This document shows positions 16,430 through 25,863 of a stretch of DNA of 64,000 bases, one piece after another (position 1 is the stretch's first letter; the number at the start of each line of letters is the position of its first letter). The notes beneath the pieces were generated by a model. It had not been told where the DNA came from and made no database searches. It was given only the letters and a program-made list of their open reading frames with translations. The stretch lies in the NCBI GenBank assembly GCA_002256145.1, contig NKIP01000003.1, forward strand, positions 124,001 through 188,000, written 5' to 3'. Source of the DNA: Comamonadaceae bacterium PBBC1. GTDB lineage: Bacteria > Pseudomonadota > Gammaproteobacteria > Burkholderiales > Burkholderiaceae_C. The position numbers and the translations under genes were made by a program.

Positions 16430-17035
16430 ATGAACCCCACAACCCACGCGATGAATGCGCCCAAACGAGGGGCCGGTCAAGCCGCCACGCATCGAATGGC
16501 GGCAGTTCTGATGACTTTGGCCTTGACCGCTGGGGTGGCCATCGGTCCGGCGCAGGCCAACCCCGCGCCCTTGCAAACCGTGCCCTCGGTCGATGTGCCG
16601 CGCTACATGGGCACTTGGCACGAGATCGCCAAATACCCGAACTGGTTTCAGAAAAAATGCGTCAGCAGCACGCAGGCCACCTACACCCTGCAAGCCGACG
16701 GCCGGGTGCAGGTGCTCAACCGCTGCAAAACCGACAAGGGCGAATGGAGCGAGGCCTTGGGGGCGGCACGCCAAATCGGCGGACCGAACTCTCCCCGGCT
16801 CAAGGTGCGCTTTGCCCCCGAGTGGCTGTCCTTCATCCCCATGGTCTGGGGCGACTACTGGATCATTGATCTGGACCCGGACTACCAATGGGTGGTGGTG
16901 AGCGAGCCTGATCGGGACTATTTGTGGATCTTGTCACGCACGCCCCAAATGCCGGCAGCCATCTACCAGGAATTGCTGGGCAAGCTGCACGACCGGGGCT
17001 TCGACCTGAAACGGATCGAGCCCAGCAAACCTTGA
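16430..17035 (+). CDS. lipocalin family protein (Blc-like)
   Basis: 201 residues. An N-terminal signal peptide (about residues 20-43, cleavage after AQA) is followed by the lipocalin GxW motif in RYMGTWHEIAKYPNWFQKKC and the Blc-typical strands GDYWIIDLDPDYQWVVVSEP and LWILSRTP. Bacterial lipocalins bind lysophospholipids or other hydrophobic molecules at the outer membrane or in the periplasm. Unlike E. coli Blc, no lipobox cysteine is visible, so this one is probably soluble periplasmic. AAGGAC precedes the ATG. Confidence 0.9.
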   Translation: MNPTTHAMNAPKRGAGQAATHRMAAVLMTLALTAGVAIGPAQANPAPLQTVPSVDVPRYMGTWHEIAKYPNWFQKKCVSSTQATYTLQADGRVQVLNRCKTDKGEWSEALGAARQIGGPNSPRLKVRFAPEWLSFIPMVWGDYWIIDLDPDYQWVVVSEPDRDYLWILSRTPQMPAAIYQELLGKLHDRGFDLKRIEPSKP

Positions 17036-17104
17036 TTTGTCGACGCCAGAGTTAAAGGCGGTCGGCCCACAAAGGCCCGCCCTTCGGTGCTGAGCCAAGG
17101 CCTC

Positions 17105-17133
17105 ATGTCGGGGCTGAAGCCGCCGACCTACGA
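17105..17133. repeat. dispersed palindromic repeat, copy 1
   Basis: A 29-bp unit, GTCGGGGCTGAAGCC followed by GCCGACCTACGA, that can fold on itself (GTCGG...CCGAC with AGCC/GGCT). Near-identical copies occur three more times at 42265-42424. Here it overlaps the 3' end of the PH-like gene and supplies its TAG stop codon. Confidence 0.8.
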
Positions 17134-17748
17134 AGAGACAGCTTCAGTCTCGTGCATTTGACGCGCTTCACTGGCTTGCAGCCAGCCTTGGCCCGCCGCG
17201 TCTTGGGCCAGTTGGGCGATCAGGGCGCGGGCATCGGCGTTGACCAAGGCCACGGGTTGCAGGCGCAGGGCGGCGTCTGAAAAGTGGTGCACCACCTCGG
17301 CCACGTCGTCGGCGTCCAGGGCGGTGGGTTTAAAGACCGGGCTGCAAGAAACTTTCTGGCTCAAGGCGCGGTAAAACACCGCCGCCAGATGGGCCGACGC
17401 ACCGTACACACTGCGCTGCTGGCCAGCAGCGGTCACACGCAGGGTGTAGCCGTATTTGCCTTTGACGCACTCGGCCTGGGTGATGTCTTTCAGGGCGAAG
17501 TGGTGCACCAAGGTACCCGTGTCGTTTTCTGACACCAGCAGCTGGCGGTCGGTCAGCAGCCACAGGCCACGGCCAGACAGCACCACGCGGCCCAGCACAT
17601 AGCCCAACACCCGCTCATCGGGCTGGATGTGGTTGCGCATCTGGTCCACATCGGCTTGCTTGAGCAGCTGGGCGCTGTAGGGGTTGTTCCCCTCGATCAA
17701 CAGTTCACTCAGTTCGTTGCCGTTTTTCAAAAAGTCCAACCAAGCCAT
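17128..17748 (-). CDS. PH-like domain protein of unknown function
   Basis: 206 residues from the ATG at 17748, which has GGAGATA nine bases upstream; the longer open frame adds 55 residues of poor quality. The central part (about 40-130: VLGYVLGRVVLSGRGLWLLT, LVSENDTGTLVHHFALKDIT, GYTLRVTAAG) has the beta-strand pattern of bacterial PH domains. No signal peptide or membrane segment, so cytoplasmic. The C-terminal 70 residues are helical. The stop codon lies within a dispersed repeat. Function not recognised; PH-domain assignment is by pattern only. Confidence 0.6.
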   Translation of the reverse strand: MAWLDFLKNGNELSELLIEGNNPYSAQLLKQADVDQMRNHIQPDERVLGYVLGRVVLSGRGLWLLTDRQLLVSENDTGTLVHHFALKDITQAECVKGKYGYTLRVTAAGQQRSVYGASAHLAAVFYRALSQKVSCSPVFKPTALDADDVAEVVHHFSDAALRLQPVALVNADARALIAQLAQDAAGQGWLQASEARQMHETEAVSS

Positions 17749-17916
17749 ACGGGTATCTCCAAAATTGAGCCCTGCATGTTCGGCCATGGTCCCGGGGTAC
17801 AGCCCCCTTGATTGTCCAATGGACTTGTTTTGTACCGGGTTATTGGGTCGACAAGCCGCGCTGCAACCCAGGTCTTGGGCTTGGCCATTGCCCTTGATCG
17901 TGCATGGCCCCAAGGT

Positions 17917-18345
17917 TCACGGCTGCTGGATCGTCTCGAGGTACTTGAGCAAAGACGCGATGCGTTGGCGTGCTGACCACTCGGCGGTGCGGGGTGAGTC
18001 GCCGGGTTCGGTCATGGCCCGGGCCTTGAACTCTTGGCCCCACACCGGCATCTCACGCGAGCCGTGCGGGCCACCGTCGCCCGACCAGCGGCCATCGATC
18101 ACCTCCCACATCAGCTCCTGCGGAAACTGGCCACCATGTCGCTGCGCAATGCGTGTGAGATCGGAAGGTGGCTTGAGCAAAAATGAATGCATGGGGCCAT
18201 CACCCTTGCCCGACGCGCCATGGCAGCTGGCGCAGTTGTCCTTGTAATCGGCGCGGCCCAAACCCACTGAAGTCTGTGCCCACGAGGCGGCGGTGATGCT
18301 GAGCAAGCTGGCAACGACGCAACGGCAAATGCTTTGTTTGTTCAA
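17917..18345 (-). CDS. c-type cytochrome, monoheme, periplasmic
   Basis: 142 residues from a TTG start at 18345 preceded by AGGAG; no ATG gives a sensible signal peptide. Signal segment ICRCVVASLLSITAASWAQ, then the heme motif CASCH (NCASCHGASGKGDGPMHSF) and a distal MPVWGQEF Met that is the likely sixth heme ligand. A class I cytochrome c domain for periplasmic electron transfer. No oxidoreductase partner is adjacent. The unusual TTG start is the main uncertainty. Confidence 0.85.
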   Translation of the reverse strand: MNKQSICRCVVASLLSITAASWAQTSVGLGRADYKDNCASCHGASGKGDGPMHSFLLKPPSDLTRIAQRHGGQFPQELMWEVIDGRWSGDGGPHGSREMPVWGQEFKARAMTEPGDSPRTAEWSARQRIASLLKYLETIQQP

Positions 18346-18546
18346 GTGGGCTCCTGACGTTTTTGTATGAGCCCCATGATCGTGAAAATACCCGCAGCCG
18401 TCTGTGCGCTGGCATGCCAAAACGGTGGGTTTGGCTTGATCGGTGGCAGGTCGCGGTGTCAGATGCACAGGGTGCGCTCCAACAAAGGAACCCCGATTTC
18501 ACAGAAGTCCACCCCGTGGGCGATGGGCGTGGGACGCGCCCTCCAT

Positions 18547-19203
18547 TCAATTCAAGGTGCCGCCACTGATGGCCGCATCGGCCAAGCCTTGCTGGCGCTG
18601 CGCCAGGAGCAAAGTCAGGGCCTGCGTCACCCCTGCGATTTGCAAGCTGGCCGGCCAGCTGGGCAGGGTGGGGCCCTTCCACTGCGCGGCTTGTTCGGGC
18701 AGCAGCGGCAGGTGCATGAAGCCGCTGTGCACCCCCAGCCCAGCGAGCGTGTGCTGCAGGGCATAAAACACTTGGTTGCAGACAAAGGTGCCCGCCGTTT
18801 GCGACACCGAGGCCGGAAAACCCGCCGCCTTCAAGCCCGCCACCAGTGTCTTGATGGGCAAGGTGCTGAAGTAGGCCGCTGGTCCCCCCGCGATCACCGG
18901 CACATCGATGGGCTGCGCCCCCGCGTTGTCGGGGATGCGGGCGTCTTGCACGTTGATGGCCACACGCTCAACCGAGAAATCACAACGCCCCTCGGCCTGG
19001 CCCAGGGCCAGCACGATGTCGGGGCTGTGGTGTGACAAGGCCTGCTGCAAAGCGGGCAGGGCCTGGACAAACACGCATGGCAGTTGAACCGCTGTGACTT
19101 GAGCGCCTTGCAGTTGCAAACCGTGCAGGGCACGCGCCACCTCCCACGACGGGTTGAGGCTTTGCCCGCCAAAGGGCTCAAAGCCGGTGACCAAAATGCG
19201 CAT
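18547..19203 (-). CDS. pcp: pyroglutamyl-peptidase I (pyrrolidone carboxyl peptidase)
   Basis: 218 residues from the ATG at 19203, with GAAGGG about 10 bases upstream; an in-frame ATG nine bases earlier is possible. Family C15 motifs: RILVTGFEPFGG at the N terminus, Glu in SVERVAINV, Cys in SQTAGTFVCNQVFY and His in SGFMHLPLLPEQ, the catalytic Glu-Cys-His set. Removes N-terminal pyroglutamate from peptides in the cytoplasm. It starts about 15 bases after the aldehyde dehydrogenase stop and is probably cotranscribed. Confidence 0.93.
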   Translation of the reverse strand: MRILVTGFEPFGGQSLNPSWEVARALHGLQLQGAQVTAVQLPCVFVQALPALQQALSHHSPDIVLALGQAEGRCDFSVERVAINVQDARIPDNAGAQPIDVPVIAGGPAAYFSTLPIKTLVAGLKAAGFPASVSQTAGTFVCNQVFYALQHTLAGLGVHSGFMHLPLLPEQAAQWKGPTLPSWPASLQIAGVTQALTLLLAQRQQGLADAAISGGTLN

Positions 19204-19217
19204 CACGGCCATGCCCT

Positions 19218-20654
19218 TCAGGCGTTGAAGATCGACACCGTCTTGTTGTTCAGGTAAGCCTCCAGCGCCTCAGGGCCGCCTTCGGAGCCGTAACCCGAAT
19301 CCTTGATGCCGCCAAAAGGCAGTTCGGGCCAAGGCGCGGCAGGCTGGTTGACCCACAGCATGCCCACGTCCAGACGCTGGCTGAGCTGGTGCATGGTTTT
19401 CATGGAGTTGGTGAAGGCGTAACCGGCCAAGCCAAAGGGCAGGCGGTTGGCTTCGGCAATCGCGTCTTCGATCTTCTCGAAGCTGCGGATCGCGGCGATC
19501 GGGCCAAAGGGCTCGTTGACCACCACATCGGCGTCGAGCGGCACATGCGAGAGCACGGTGGGCGCAAAGAAGTTGCCTTGTGTGCCAATGCGCTCACCGC
19601 CTGTGAGCACCTTGGCACCTTTGGCGCGGGCGTCTTGCACGATGGACTGCATGGCGGCCAGGCGGCGATCGTTGGCCAGTGGCCCCATTTGTGTGCCTGC
19701 AGCCAGACCATCGCCCACCTGCAGCGCCTGCGCTTGCGCGGCAAATTGTTCGGCAAAGGCGTCGGCAATGCTGTGATGCACCAAAAAGCGGGTGGGCGAG
19801 ATGCAGACCTGGCCCGCGTTGCGGAACTTGGCCGCACCGGCGGTCTTCAGTGCCAAGCCAATGTCGGCGTCTTCGGCCAGGATGACCGGGGCGTGGCCGC
19901 CCAACTCCATGGTCACGCGCTTCATGTGCTGGCCGGCCAAGGCGGCCAGTTGCTTGCCCACAGGTGTGGAGCCGGTGAAGGTGATCTTGCGGATCAGCGG
20001 GTGCACGATCAGGTAGTTCGAGATCTCGGCGGGTGTGCCATAGACCAAACCAATCACGCCCGCAGGCACGCCAGCGTCGTGAAAGGCGCGGATCAACTCG
20101 GCGGGCGCGGCAGGCGTTTCTTCGGGCGCTTTGACGATGATGGAGCAGCCGGTGGCCAAGGCAGCCGACATCTTGCGAACGGCCTGGTTGATGGGGAAGT
20201 TCCAGGGCGTGAAAGCGGCCACAGGTCCCACAGGCTGCTTGAGCACTTGCTGCTGCACGTTGATGTTGCGCGGCGGCACGATGCGGCCATACACGCGGCG
20301 GCCTTCTTCGGCAAACCACTCGATGATGTCGGCGGCCGACATGGCCTCGACCTTGGCTTCGGCCAGGGGCTTGCCTTGCTCTTGGGTGAGCAGCTCGGCA
20401 ATTTGCGGAGCACGTTCGCGCATCAAGGCGGCGGCCTTGCGCAGGATGGCGCTGCGCTCGTTGGCCGGCACATCGCGCCACAACTCAAAGCCTTTTTGCG
20501 CCGCTTGCGCGGCACGCTCCAGGTCGGGGATGCCCGCGTGCGCCAGGCGGCCGATTTCGGTGCCGGTGGCGGGGTTGAACACGGCCAAGGTGCGGCCGCC
20601 TTCGGCATCGCACCATTGGCCGTTGATGAAGAGTTGGGTGTTGGGGTAGGTCAT
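19218..20654 (-). CDS. NAD(P)-dependent aldehyde dehydrogenase, succinate-semialdehyde dehydrogenase-like
   Basis: 478 residues, full length for the ALDH superfamily. Catalytic residues: Asn in TPWNFP (152), Glu250 in MELGGHAPV and Cys284 in [12 protein letters not shown]; cofactor loop [11 protein letters not shown]. The CISPTRF and [19 protein letters not shown] segments are typical of the GabD / ketoglutarate-semialdehyde group. Oxidises a semialdehyde to the acid in the cytoplasm. A divergently placed LysR gene is not adjacent to its promoter (both are on the minus strand), so regulation is unknown. Exact substrate uncertain. Confidence 0.88.
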   Translation of the reverse strand: MTYPNTQLFINGQWCDAEGGRTLAVFNPATGTEIGRLAHAGIPDLERAAQAAQKGFELWRDVPANERSAILRKAAALMRERAPQIAELLTQEQGKPLAEAKVEAMSAADIIEWFAEEGRRVYGRIVPPRNINVQQQVLKQPVGPVAAFTPWNFPINQAVRKMSAALATGCSIIVKAPEETPAAPAELIRAFHDAGVPAGVIGLVYGTPAEISNYLIVHPLIRKITFTGSTPVGKQLAALAGQHMKRVTMELGGHAPVILAEDADIGLALKTAGAAKFRNAGQVCISPTRFLVHHSIADAFAEQFAAQAQALQVGDGLAAGTQMGPLANDRRLAAMQSIVQDARAKGAKVLTGGERIGTQGNFFAPTVLSHVPLDADVVVNEPFGPIAAIRSFEKIEDAIAEANRLPFGLAGYAFTNSMKTMHQLSQRLDVGMLWVNQPAAPWPELPFGGIKDSGYGSEGGPEALEAYLNNKTVSIFNA

Positions 20655-20777
20655 GGTGGGGTCCAGTCAAAAAAACAGGCGTTCAATATGGAGAGAAAAG
20701 GAGGCGTAAAAACAATGGGCTGATTGTGGCTTGAAACCCGAGGGCTGCCGTCAACACCGTGACAGCGGGCAGGCCCA

Positions 20778-21665
20778 TCAAGGTCCCGCCAGGCAAGCCG
20801 AGAGGTGTTCAATCAGCACATTCACCCGGTGCGGGATGTAGCGGTTGCTGGGCAAGACGGCGTAAATGCCCAAGGGCGGCGCTTCGAAGTCTTGCAAGAT
20901 CTCGACCACTTCGCCGCTTTGCAAGAACGGCTCGGCGATGAAGTCGGGTTGCAAGGTGATGCCCATGCCCTGCGCCGCCGCCTGCACCAAGGCCAGACCA
21001 TTGTTGGCCTGAATGCGGCCGCGCACCGCAAACAACTGCGGCTGGCCTTGAACGCGATACGGCCAGCTTGCGCCTTTGGCGGTGATGGAATAGACCAAGC
21101 ATTCGTGGTGACGCAACTCATCGGGGTGGCGCGGTGTGCCGTGTTCGGACAGGTAAGCGGGTGACACCAAGGTGAGCAATCGGCAATGCCCCAGGCTGCG
21201 CACAATGTCGCCGGGCTGCAGGTCGGCGGTGATGCGGATCGACAGGTCGATGCCCTCTTCGATCAGGTTGGCCCTTTGGTCCGAAAAGTCCATCAGCAGC
21301 TCGATGTGCGGCTGCGCTTTGGCGAACTCCAGCAAGGCGGGCATGAGCCGCTGCAGGCCAAAGCTCAGCGGCAGGCCCAGGCGGATGCGCCCGCGTGGCA
21401 CAGCTTTTTCTTCGTCCAGACTGGACTCGGCGGCGTCCACCATGTTCAGGATCACACGGCATTTTTCGAGGTAGGCCGCCCCTGCAGGCGTGAGGGTCAG
21501 GCTGCGGGTGCTGCGCGTGATGAGTTTGACGCGCAGGCGCTTTTCAAGTGCCGCGATTTGGCGCGTGACCACCGAGCGGGCCACCTGCAGTTGGTCGGCC
21601 ACGGCGGTGAAGCTGCCCGCTTCGGCCACCCGCACAAAGGTTTGCATTGCATCGAGTTTGTCCAT
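20778..21665 (-). CDS. LysR-family transcriptional regulator
   Basis: 295 residues from the ATG at 21665; the open frame upstream of it has no homology. Winged-helix N terminus (MDKLDAMQTFVRVAEAGSFT, HTH through VARSVVTRQIAALEKRLRVK) and a LysR substrate-binding domain that keeps the RGRIRLGLPLSFG strand. The CrgA-like subgroup usually acts on a divergent neighbour. Here that neighbour is the DODA-type dioxygenase, and two perfect inverted repeats lie between the starts. Confidence 0.9.
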   Translation of the reverse strand: MDKLDAMQTFVRVAEAGSFTAVADQLQVARSVVTRQIAALEKRLRVKLITRSTRSLTLTPAGAAYLEKCRVILNMVDAAESSLDEEKAVPRGRIRLGLPLSFGLQRLMPALLEFAKAQPHIELLMDFSDQRANLIEEGIDLSIRITADLQPGDIVRSLGHCRLLTLVSPAYLSEHGTPRHPDELRHHECLVYSITAKGASWPYRVQGQPQLFAVRGRIQANNGLALVQAAAQGMGITLQPDFIAEPFLQSGEVVEILQDFEAPPLGIYAVLPSNRYIPHRVNVLIEHLSACLAGP

Positions 21666-21715
21666 TGTTGCTGATTGTGCAACAAAGATTTGAAAATTCG
21701 CTACTTTTTCAAATC
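21665..21715. promoter_or_regulatory. LysR-type operator region between the regulator and the dioxygenase gene
   Basis: Two perfect inverted repeats: TTGTTGC-N7-GCAACAA (21665-21685), overlapping the LysR start codon, and GATTTGAAAA-N9-TTTTCAAATC (21687-21715). The second has the size and A/T-rich arms of a LysR-type binding site. Together they occupy nearly the whole 71-base divergent spacer. Confidence 0.65.
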
Positions 21716-21736
21716 GACTGAGCCGTCTAAAGTCCA

Positions 21737-22549
21737 ATGCAACACCACACAAGCCACACCACCATGTCTGCCCCACGTCCCGTTCTGTTTGTTCCCCATG
21801 GCTCACCCATGTTTGCCTTGCACCCTGGTGCGGCGGGCGCGGCCATGAGCGAATTGGTGCCACAACTGGGCACACCCCGCGCCATCGTGGTGGTCAGCCC
21901 GCATTGGGAAACCGCCGTGCCCACCGTGGGCTTTGCCACCCGGCCCGAAACCATTCACGACTTTGGCGGCTTTGACCCGCGCTTGTACGAGATGCAATAC
22001 CCCGCCACGGGCTGCCCCGAAGTCGCCGCTCAGGTCGTCAAAGCTTTGCAACAGGCCGGTTTGCCCGTGGCACAAGACGCCCAACGCGGCCTGGACCATG
22101 GGGCCTGGATTCCGCTGCGCCAGATGTTCCCCGACGCCGACGTGCCGGTGGTGCCGCTGTCGGTGCAAAGCCATCTGGGCCCGGCCCACGCTTACCGCGT
22201 GGGCCAGGCCCTGGCCTCGCTGGCTGAACACAACATCCTGATCATGGGCTCCGGCAACGTGACCCACAACCTGCGCGATTTCATGATGGTGCGCATGCAA
22301 GGCGGCTCCATCCCCGACTATGTGCAGGCCTTTGCCGACTGGATCCACACCCACATGGTCCAGCGGGATGTGACTGGCCTGCTGGCCTACCGGCAACAAA
22401 CCTCGGGCCAACGCGCCCACCCGAGCGACGAGCACCTGTTGCCCTTGTTCACTGCACTGGGTGCTGCGGGTGTTGACGCACAGCCAGAGGCGTTTTTCCG
22501 GGGTATCAGTGACCATGTGATCGCCATGGACGGCTACACATTTCACTGA
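21737..22549 (+). CDS. class III extradiol dioxygenase, DODA/YgiD type
   Basis: 270 residues (260 if the ATG at 21764 is used). LigB-superfamily residues: His in VPHGSPMF, His in VVSPHWET, GLDHGAWIPLRQMFPDADVP, and the late HPSDEHLLPLFTALG. Family members cleave catechol-like rings (4,5-DOPA dioxygenase in plants and YgiD in E. coli) with a single non-heme metal. The gene is controlled, by position, by the divergent LysR gene and is followed 22 bases later by a cytochrome b561. Physiological substrate unknown. Confidence 0.88.
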   Translation: MQHHTSHTTMSAPRPVLFVPHGSPMFALHPGAAGAAMSELVPQLGTPRAIVVVSPHWETAVPTVGFATRPETIHDFGGFDPRLYEMQYPATGCPEVAAQVVKALQQAGLPVAQDAQRGLDHGAWIPLRQMFPDADVPVVPLSVQSHLGPAHAYRVGQALASLAEHNILIMGSGNVTHNLRDFMMVRMQGGSIPDYVQAFADWIHTHMVQRDVTGLLAYRQQTSGQRAHPSDEHLLPLFTALGAAGVDAQPEAFFRGISDHVIAMDGYTFH

Positions 22550-22571
22550 ACCCCCTCAAGGAGCACACACC

Positions 22572-23105
22572 ATGCACACGCCGCACTACACGCGCACCGC
22601 CAAGAGCCTGCACTGGCTGATGGCCCTGATGATTTTGGGCCTGCTGGCACTGGGCTTTTACATGAGCGACCTGCCGCTGTCGCCTCAAAAACTGCAGTAC
22701 TACTCGTGGCACAAATGGGCGGGTGTGAGCGTGTTTTTGCTGGTTTGGCTGCGCCTGCTGTGGCGCCTCACGCACCGCCCACCCGCCCTGCCGGACAGCA
22801 TGCCGCGTCACATGCAGTGGGCGGCCCATGCGGGCCACTTTGTGCTGTATGTGCTGATGATCGCCATCCCCTTGAGCGGCTGGCTCATGAGTTCGGCCAA
22901 AGGCGTGCCCACCGTCTGGTTTGGCGTGTTGCCGATTCCTGACCTGATTGGCAAAGACAAGGCACTGGGCCGCAGTCTGGCCGAATTGCATGAGGCCTTG
23001 AACATCGGCTTGCTGGTGCTGATGGCAGGCCATGCCGCAGCCGCGTTTTTCCACCACTTTTTTCACAAAGACGACACGCTGCGCCGCATGTTGCCTGCCC
23101 GTTGA
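22572..23105 (+). CDS. cytochrome b561 (CybB family)
   Basis: 177 residues, four membrane segments, with histidines placed for two b hemes: SLHWLMALM, YSWHKWAGV, AHAGHFVLYVLM and LHEALNIGLL / AGHAAAAFFHH. Preceded by AAGGAG. Members pass electrons from ubiquinol or superoxide chemistry in the inner membrane. It is immediately followed by two YceI genes on the same strand, a widespread cybB-yceI arrangement, so the three very likely form one operon. Confidence 0.92.
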   Translation: MHTPHYTRTAKSLHWLMALMILGLLALGFYMSDLPLSPQKLQYYSWHKWAGVSVFLLVWLRLLWRLTHRPPALPDSMPRHMQWAAHAGHFVLYVLMIAIPLSGWLMSSAKGVPTVWFGVLPIPDLIGKDKALGRSLAELHEALNIGLLVLMAGHAAAAFFHHFFHKDDTLRRMLPAR

Positions 23106-23130
23106 TTCACCCCTTGATTTGAGATCTCCC

Positions 23131-23697
23131 ATGAAAAACGTTTTGAAAAGCATCGTCACCTTGTCGGCGCTCGCACTGGCCATGCAAGCCCAGGCCGCGC
23201 CTTACCAATCCATCGTGCCGGCCAAGAGCAGCGTCACCTTCAGCTACAAGCAAATGGGCGTGGCCATGGACGGCCGTTTCAAGAAATTTGCCGCCCAGGT
23301 GAACTTTGACCCCGCCAAAGCAGAACAAGCCAAGGTCAGCTTTGAAGTCGATCTGGCCAGCGTGGATGCGGGATCGAGCGAGGCCGATGACGAAGTGGTG
23401 ACCAAGTCGTGGTTCAACGCGGCCGCCTTTCCCAAGGCCCAGTTTGTGGCCAAACAGTTCAAACAAACTGCACCCCACCAATATGAAGTGCAAGGCACGC
23501 TCAGCATCAAAGGCCTGACGCGCGAGGTGAAGTTTCCGATGAAGCACACCGCACAAGGCAAGGACGGCCTGCTGACGGGCGGTTTCACCCTCAAACGCGC
23601 CGACTTCAGCATCGGCGAAGGCATGTGGGCCAAGTTCGATGTGGTGGCCAATGACATCCAGGTCAATTTTTCCATCACCGCTCAAGCGAGCAAATAA
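23131..23697 (+). CDS. YceI family periplasmic protein (first copy)
   Basis: 188 residues from the ATG at 23131. Signal peptide ends at AQA-AP; the mature part is a lipocalin-like beta barrel with the YceI pattern (SSVTFSYKQMGVAMDGRFKK, VKFPMKH, LKRADFSIGEGMWAKFDVV). YceI proteins bind long isoprenoid chains such as polyprenyl quinones. Position right after cytochrome b561 supports a quinone-related role. Sequence differs strongly from the second copy, so this is not a recent duplication. Confidence 0.9.
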   Translation: MKNVLKSIVTLSALALAMQAQAAPYQSIVPAKSSVTFSYKQMGVAMDGRFKKFAAQVNFDPAKAEQAKVSFEVDLASVDAGSSEADDEVVTKSWFNAAAFPKAQFVAKQFKQTAPHQYEVQGTLSIKGLTREVKFPMKHTAQGKDGLLTGGFTLKRADFSIGEGMWAKFDVVANDIQVNFSITAQASK

Positions 23698-23739
23698 ACC
23701 GGGCCTTGGCCTTTCACTTTTTCACACAGGAGCTTTCCC

Positions 23740-24318
23740 ATGACATCTTTGAAAAAACTCGTAGCCGCTTTGGCTTTCGCATCGCTGGCCGCAGGCTCGG
23801 CCTTGGCCGCACCCTTGACCTACAACGTGGATGGCTCGCACACCTTCCCTCGTTTTTCGTATTCGCACTTTGGCCTGTCCACGCAGCTGAGCAGCTTCAG
23901 CAACACCACCGGCAAAGTGGTGTTTGACGCCGAAGCCAAGACCGGCTCGGTGGACATCGTGATCGACATGAAATCGGTGAACACCGGCTCGGCGCTCTTC
24001 AACGGCCACATCCAGGGCGAAGACTTCCTGGATACCACCAAATTCCCCACCGCCACGTTCAAGTCGACCAAGGTGGTGTTTGAAGGCGATAAGCCCAAAG
24101 CCATCGAAGGCGAGCTGACCATCAAAGGCGTGACCAAGCCCGTGTCCTTGACGGTCACCAGCTTTCAGGCCATGCCCCACCCCATGATGAAAAAACCCGC
24201 TTTGGGTGCCAACGCCTTCACCACCATCAAGCGCACCGAGTTCAATGCCGGCAAATACGCGCCTTACGTGGGTGACGAGGTGCGCATCGACATCGCCATT
24301 GAAGCTGTGGCCCCTTGA
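23740..24318 (+). CDS. YceI family periplasmic protein (second copy)
   Basis: 192 residues, AGGAG upstream, signal peptide with cleavage after ALA. Contains the canonical YceI blocks DGSHTFPRFSYSHFGLSTQL, GKVVFDAE, DFLDTTKFPTATFKST, ELTIKGVTKPVSLTV and GANAFTTIKRTEFNAGKYAP. It is closer to the E. coli YceI type than the first copy. Probably an isoprenoid-quinone carrier in the periplasm, operon partner of cytochrome b561. Confidence 0.92.
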   Translation: MTSLKKLVAALAFASLAAGSALAAPLTYNVDGSHTFPRFSYSHFGLSTQLSSFSNTTGKVVFDAEAKTGSVDIVIDMKSVNTGSALFNGHIQGEDFLDTTKFPTATFKSTKVVFEGDKPKAIEGELTIKGVTKPVSLTVTSFQAMPHPMMKKPALGANAFTTIKRTEFNAGKYAPYVGDEVRIDIAIEAVAP

Positions 24319-24432
24319 TGCGTTGAGCGATGCGCGGGTGGTGCTGTGAGAGCACGTCGTTGTGGGCGTTTGCCCTGCAAGCGATATGGCCTTGCAGACC
24401 ACCTGCCGTTGATCGCCAGCAGAGGTGCTTGG

Positions 24433-25863
24433 TCATGGCATCGTGGCAGGCAGCACCAAGGTGACTTGCAGACCCGCGCCCGAACTGGGGGTTTGCAGTG
24501 AAAGTTCACCACCATACACATCCACCAAGTCCCTGACGATGGCCAGGCCCAAGCCGCTGCCGGGCACCGACTCGTCGAGGCGCACGCCGCGCTGCAAGAC
24601 CTGCGGCATTTGCGCCGGTGACATGCCCGGCCCATCGTCTTCGATGTCGATGCGGCAGCGCCTTGGGCCCTCATCCCTTGTGCCAGACGGCACGCCATCG
24701 GCCCAGGGCATCACCCGAATGCGCACCGCACTGTGCGCCCATTGGCAGGCGTTGTCCAGCACATTGCCCAGCATCTCTTGCAGGTCTTGCGCTTCACCAG
24801 CAAATTGCACTTGGGCGTCGGCGTCATCCCAGCTGATGCTCAGGCCACGATCGGCGTGCACGCGCTGCATCACTCGGACCAAGCCTTGCAAGGCGGGCAC
24901 CACGGGCACGCGCTGACCGGGCAAACCCACGGTGGCGGCCATGCGCGAGCGGGCCAGGTGCCAGTCGATGTGTCGCCGGGCCGCTTGCACCTGCTCCTTG
25001 ACCAGCAGCGCCAAACCCGAGTCCTCGCTCGCATGCGCAGCCTGCGCCAGCACCGTCAAGGGCGTTTTCAGGGCGTGCGCCAGATTGCCCGCCTGTGTGC
25101 GGGCGCGGCTCACCACCTCGTCGTTGCGGTCCAGCACGCTGTTGAAATCGCTCACCAGCGGCTGAACTTCGCTTGGAAAATCGCCGTCCAGGCGCGCAGA
25201 CCGCCCCGCCCGAACGCTTTGCAAACCCTGTTGCAAGGCCCGCAAAGGCCGCAAACCCAATGCCACTTGCGCCCATGCGGCCGCCAGCAAAAGCACCAGC
25301 AGCGCCGCGAGCGAGACACCCAACACCCGCTGAAAACCCGCCACCGCTTCGTGTGTGTCTTTCAAATCGCCCGCCACACTCAAGCGCCAGCGCAGCCGCT
25401 CATCGGGCCGCACCGTGCGCTCGAGCACGCGCAAGCGGGTGTCGCCTGGACCGGGCAATTCGTGGGCATGTGTTTCGCCATCGCGCAACACATCGGGAGG
25501 CAAGGCCAATTGCGTGTCCCACAAAGAACGTGAACGCAGCACCCCCGGCCGCACTTGGCCGGGCGTGAGCTCGTCCAACTGCCAATACAGGCCCGACAAG
25601 GGCCGCTGCCAGCGCGGATCGGACAGCGCCAGCGCATCGACCACGGGCTGGCCCTGCGCATTGACCGACAGTCGGGCGGTGACTTGGGTCAGCTGTTGGG
25701 CCAGGCTTTTTTCAAACTGCCGCAGCACATGCTCATGGAACAAGCCATTGAGCACCAAGCCCGCCAACACCAGGGCCAGCGACAAACCCAGCAGCGTGGC
25801 CGCCAGCAAGCGAAAACGCAAGGAGCCCAGCAGGCTGTGGGGCCGCAGGTCCAAGGGGGTCAT
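24433..25863 (-). CDS. sensor histidine kinase, QseC/PhoQ-like
   Basis: 476 residues: membrane segment (about 18-42), periplasmic sensor region (45-175), second segment (178-203), HAMP-like linker, dimerisation/phosphoacceptor helix with His263 in NLAHALKTPLTVLA, and a HATPase domain (GNVLDNACQWA, DDGPGM, GSGLGLAIV). Overlaps the regulator stop by four bases (ATGA). With the PepSY gene upstream it forms a three-gene unit divergent from the SHP-DHC-cytochrome b operon, which it probably controls. Signal unknown. Confidence 0.9.
   Translation of the reverse strand: MTPLDLRPHSLLGSLRFRLLAATLLGLSLALVLAGLVLNGLFHEHVLRQFEKSLAQQLTQVTARLSVNAQGQPVVDALALSDPRWQRPLSGLYWQLDELTPGQVRPGVLRSRSLWDTQLALPPDVLRDGETHAHELPGPGDTRLRVLERTVRPDERLRWRLSVAGDLKDTHEAVAGFQRVLGVSLAALLVLLLAAAWAQVALGLRPLRALQQGLQSVRAGRSARLDGDFPSEVQPLVSDFNSVLDRNDEVVSRARTQAGNLAHALKTPLTVLAQAAHASEDSGLALLVKEQVQAARRHIDWHLARSRMAATVGLPGQRVPVVPALQGLVRVMQRVHADRGLSISWDDADAQVQFAGEAQDLQEMLGNVLDNACQWAHSAVRIRVMPWADGVPSGTRDEGPRRCRIDIEDDGPGMSPAQMPQVLQRGVRLDESVPGSGLGLAIVRDLVDVYGGELSLQTPSSGAGLQVTLVLPATMP

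Noticed and set aside
24319-24432. Possible tRNA-like fold between yceI and the kinase gene
   Set aside because: A D-arm-like segment is present but no T-loop consensus or closing acceptor stem.
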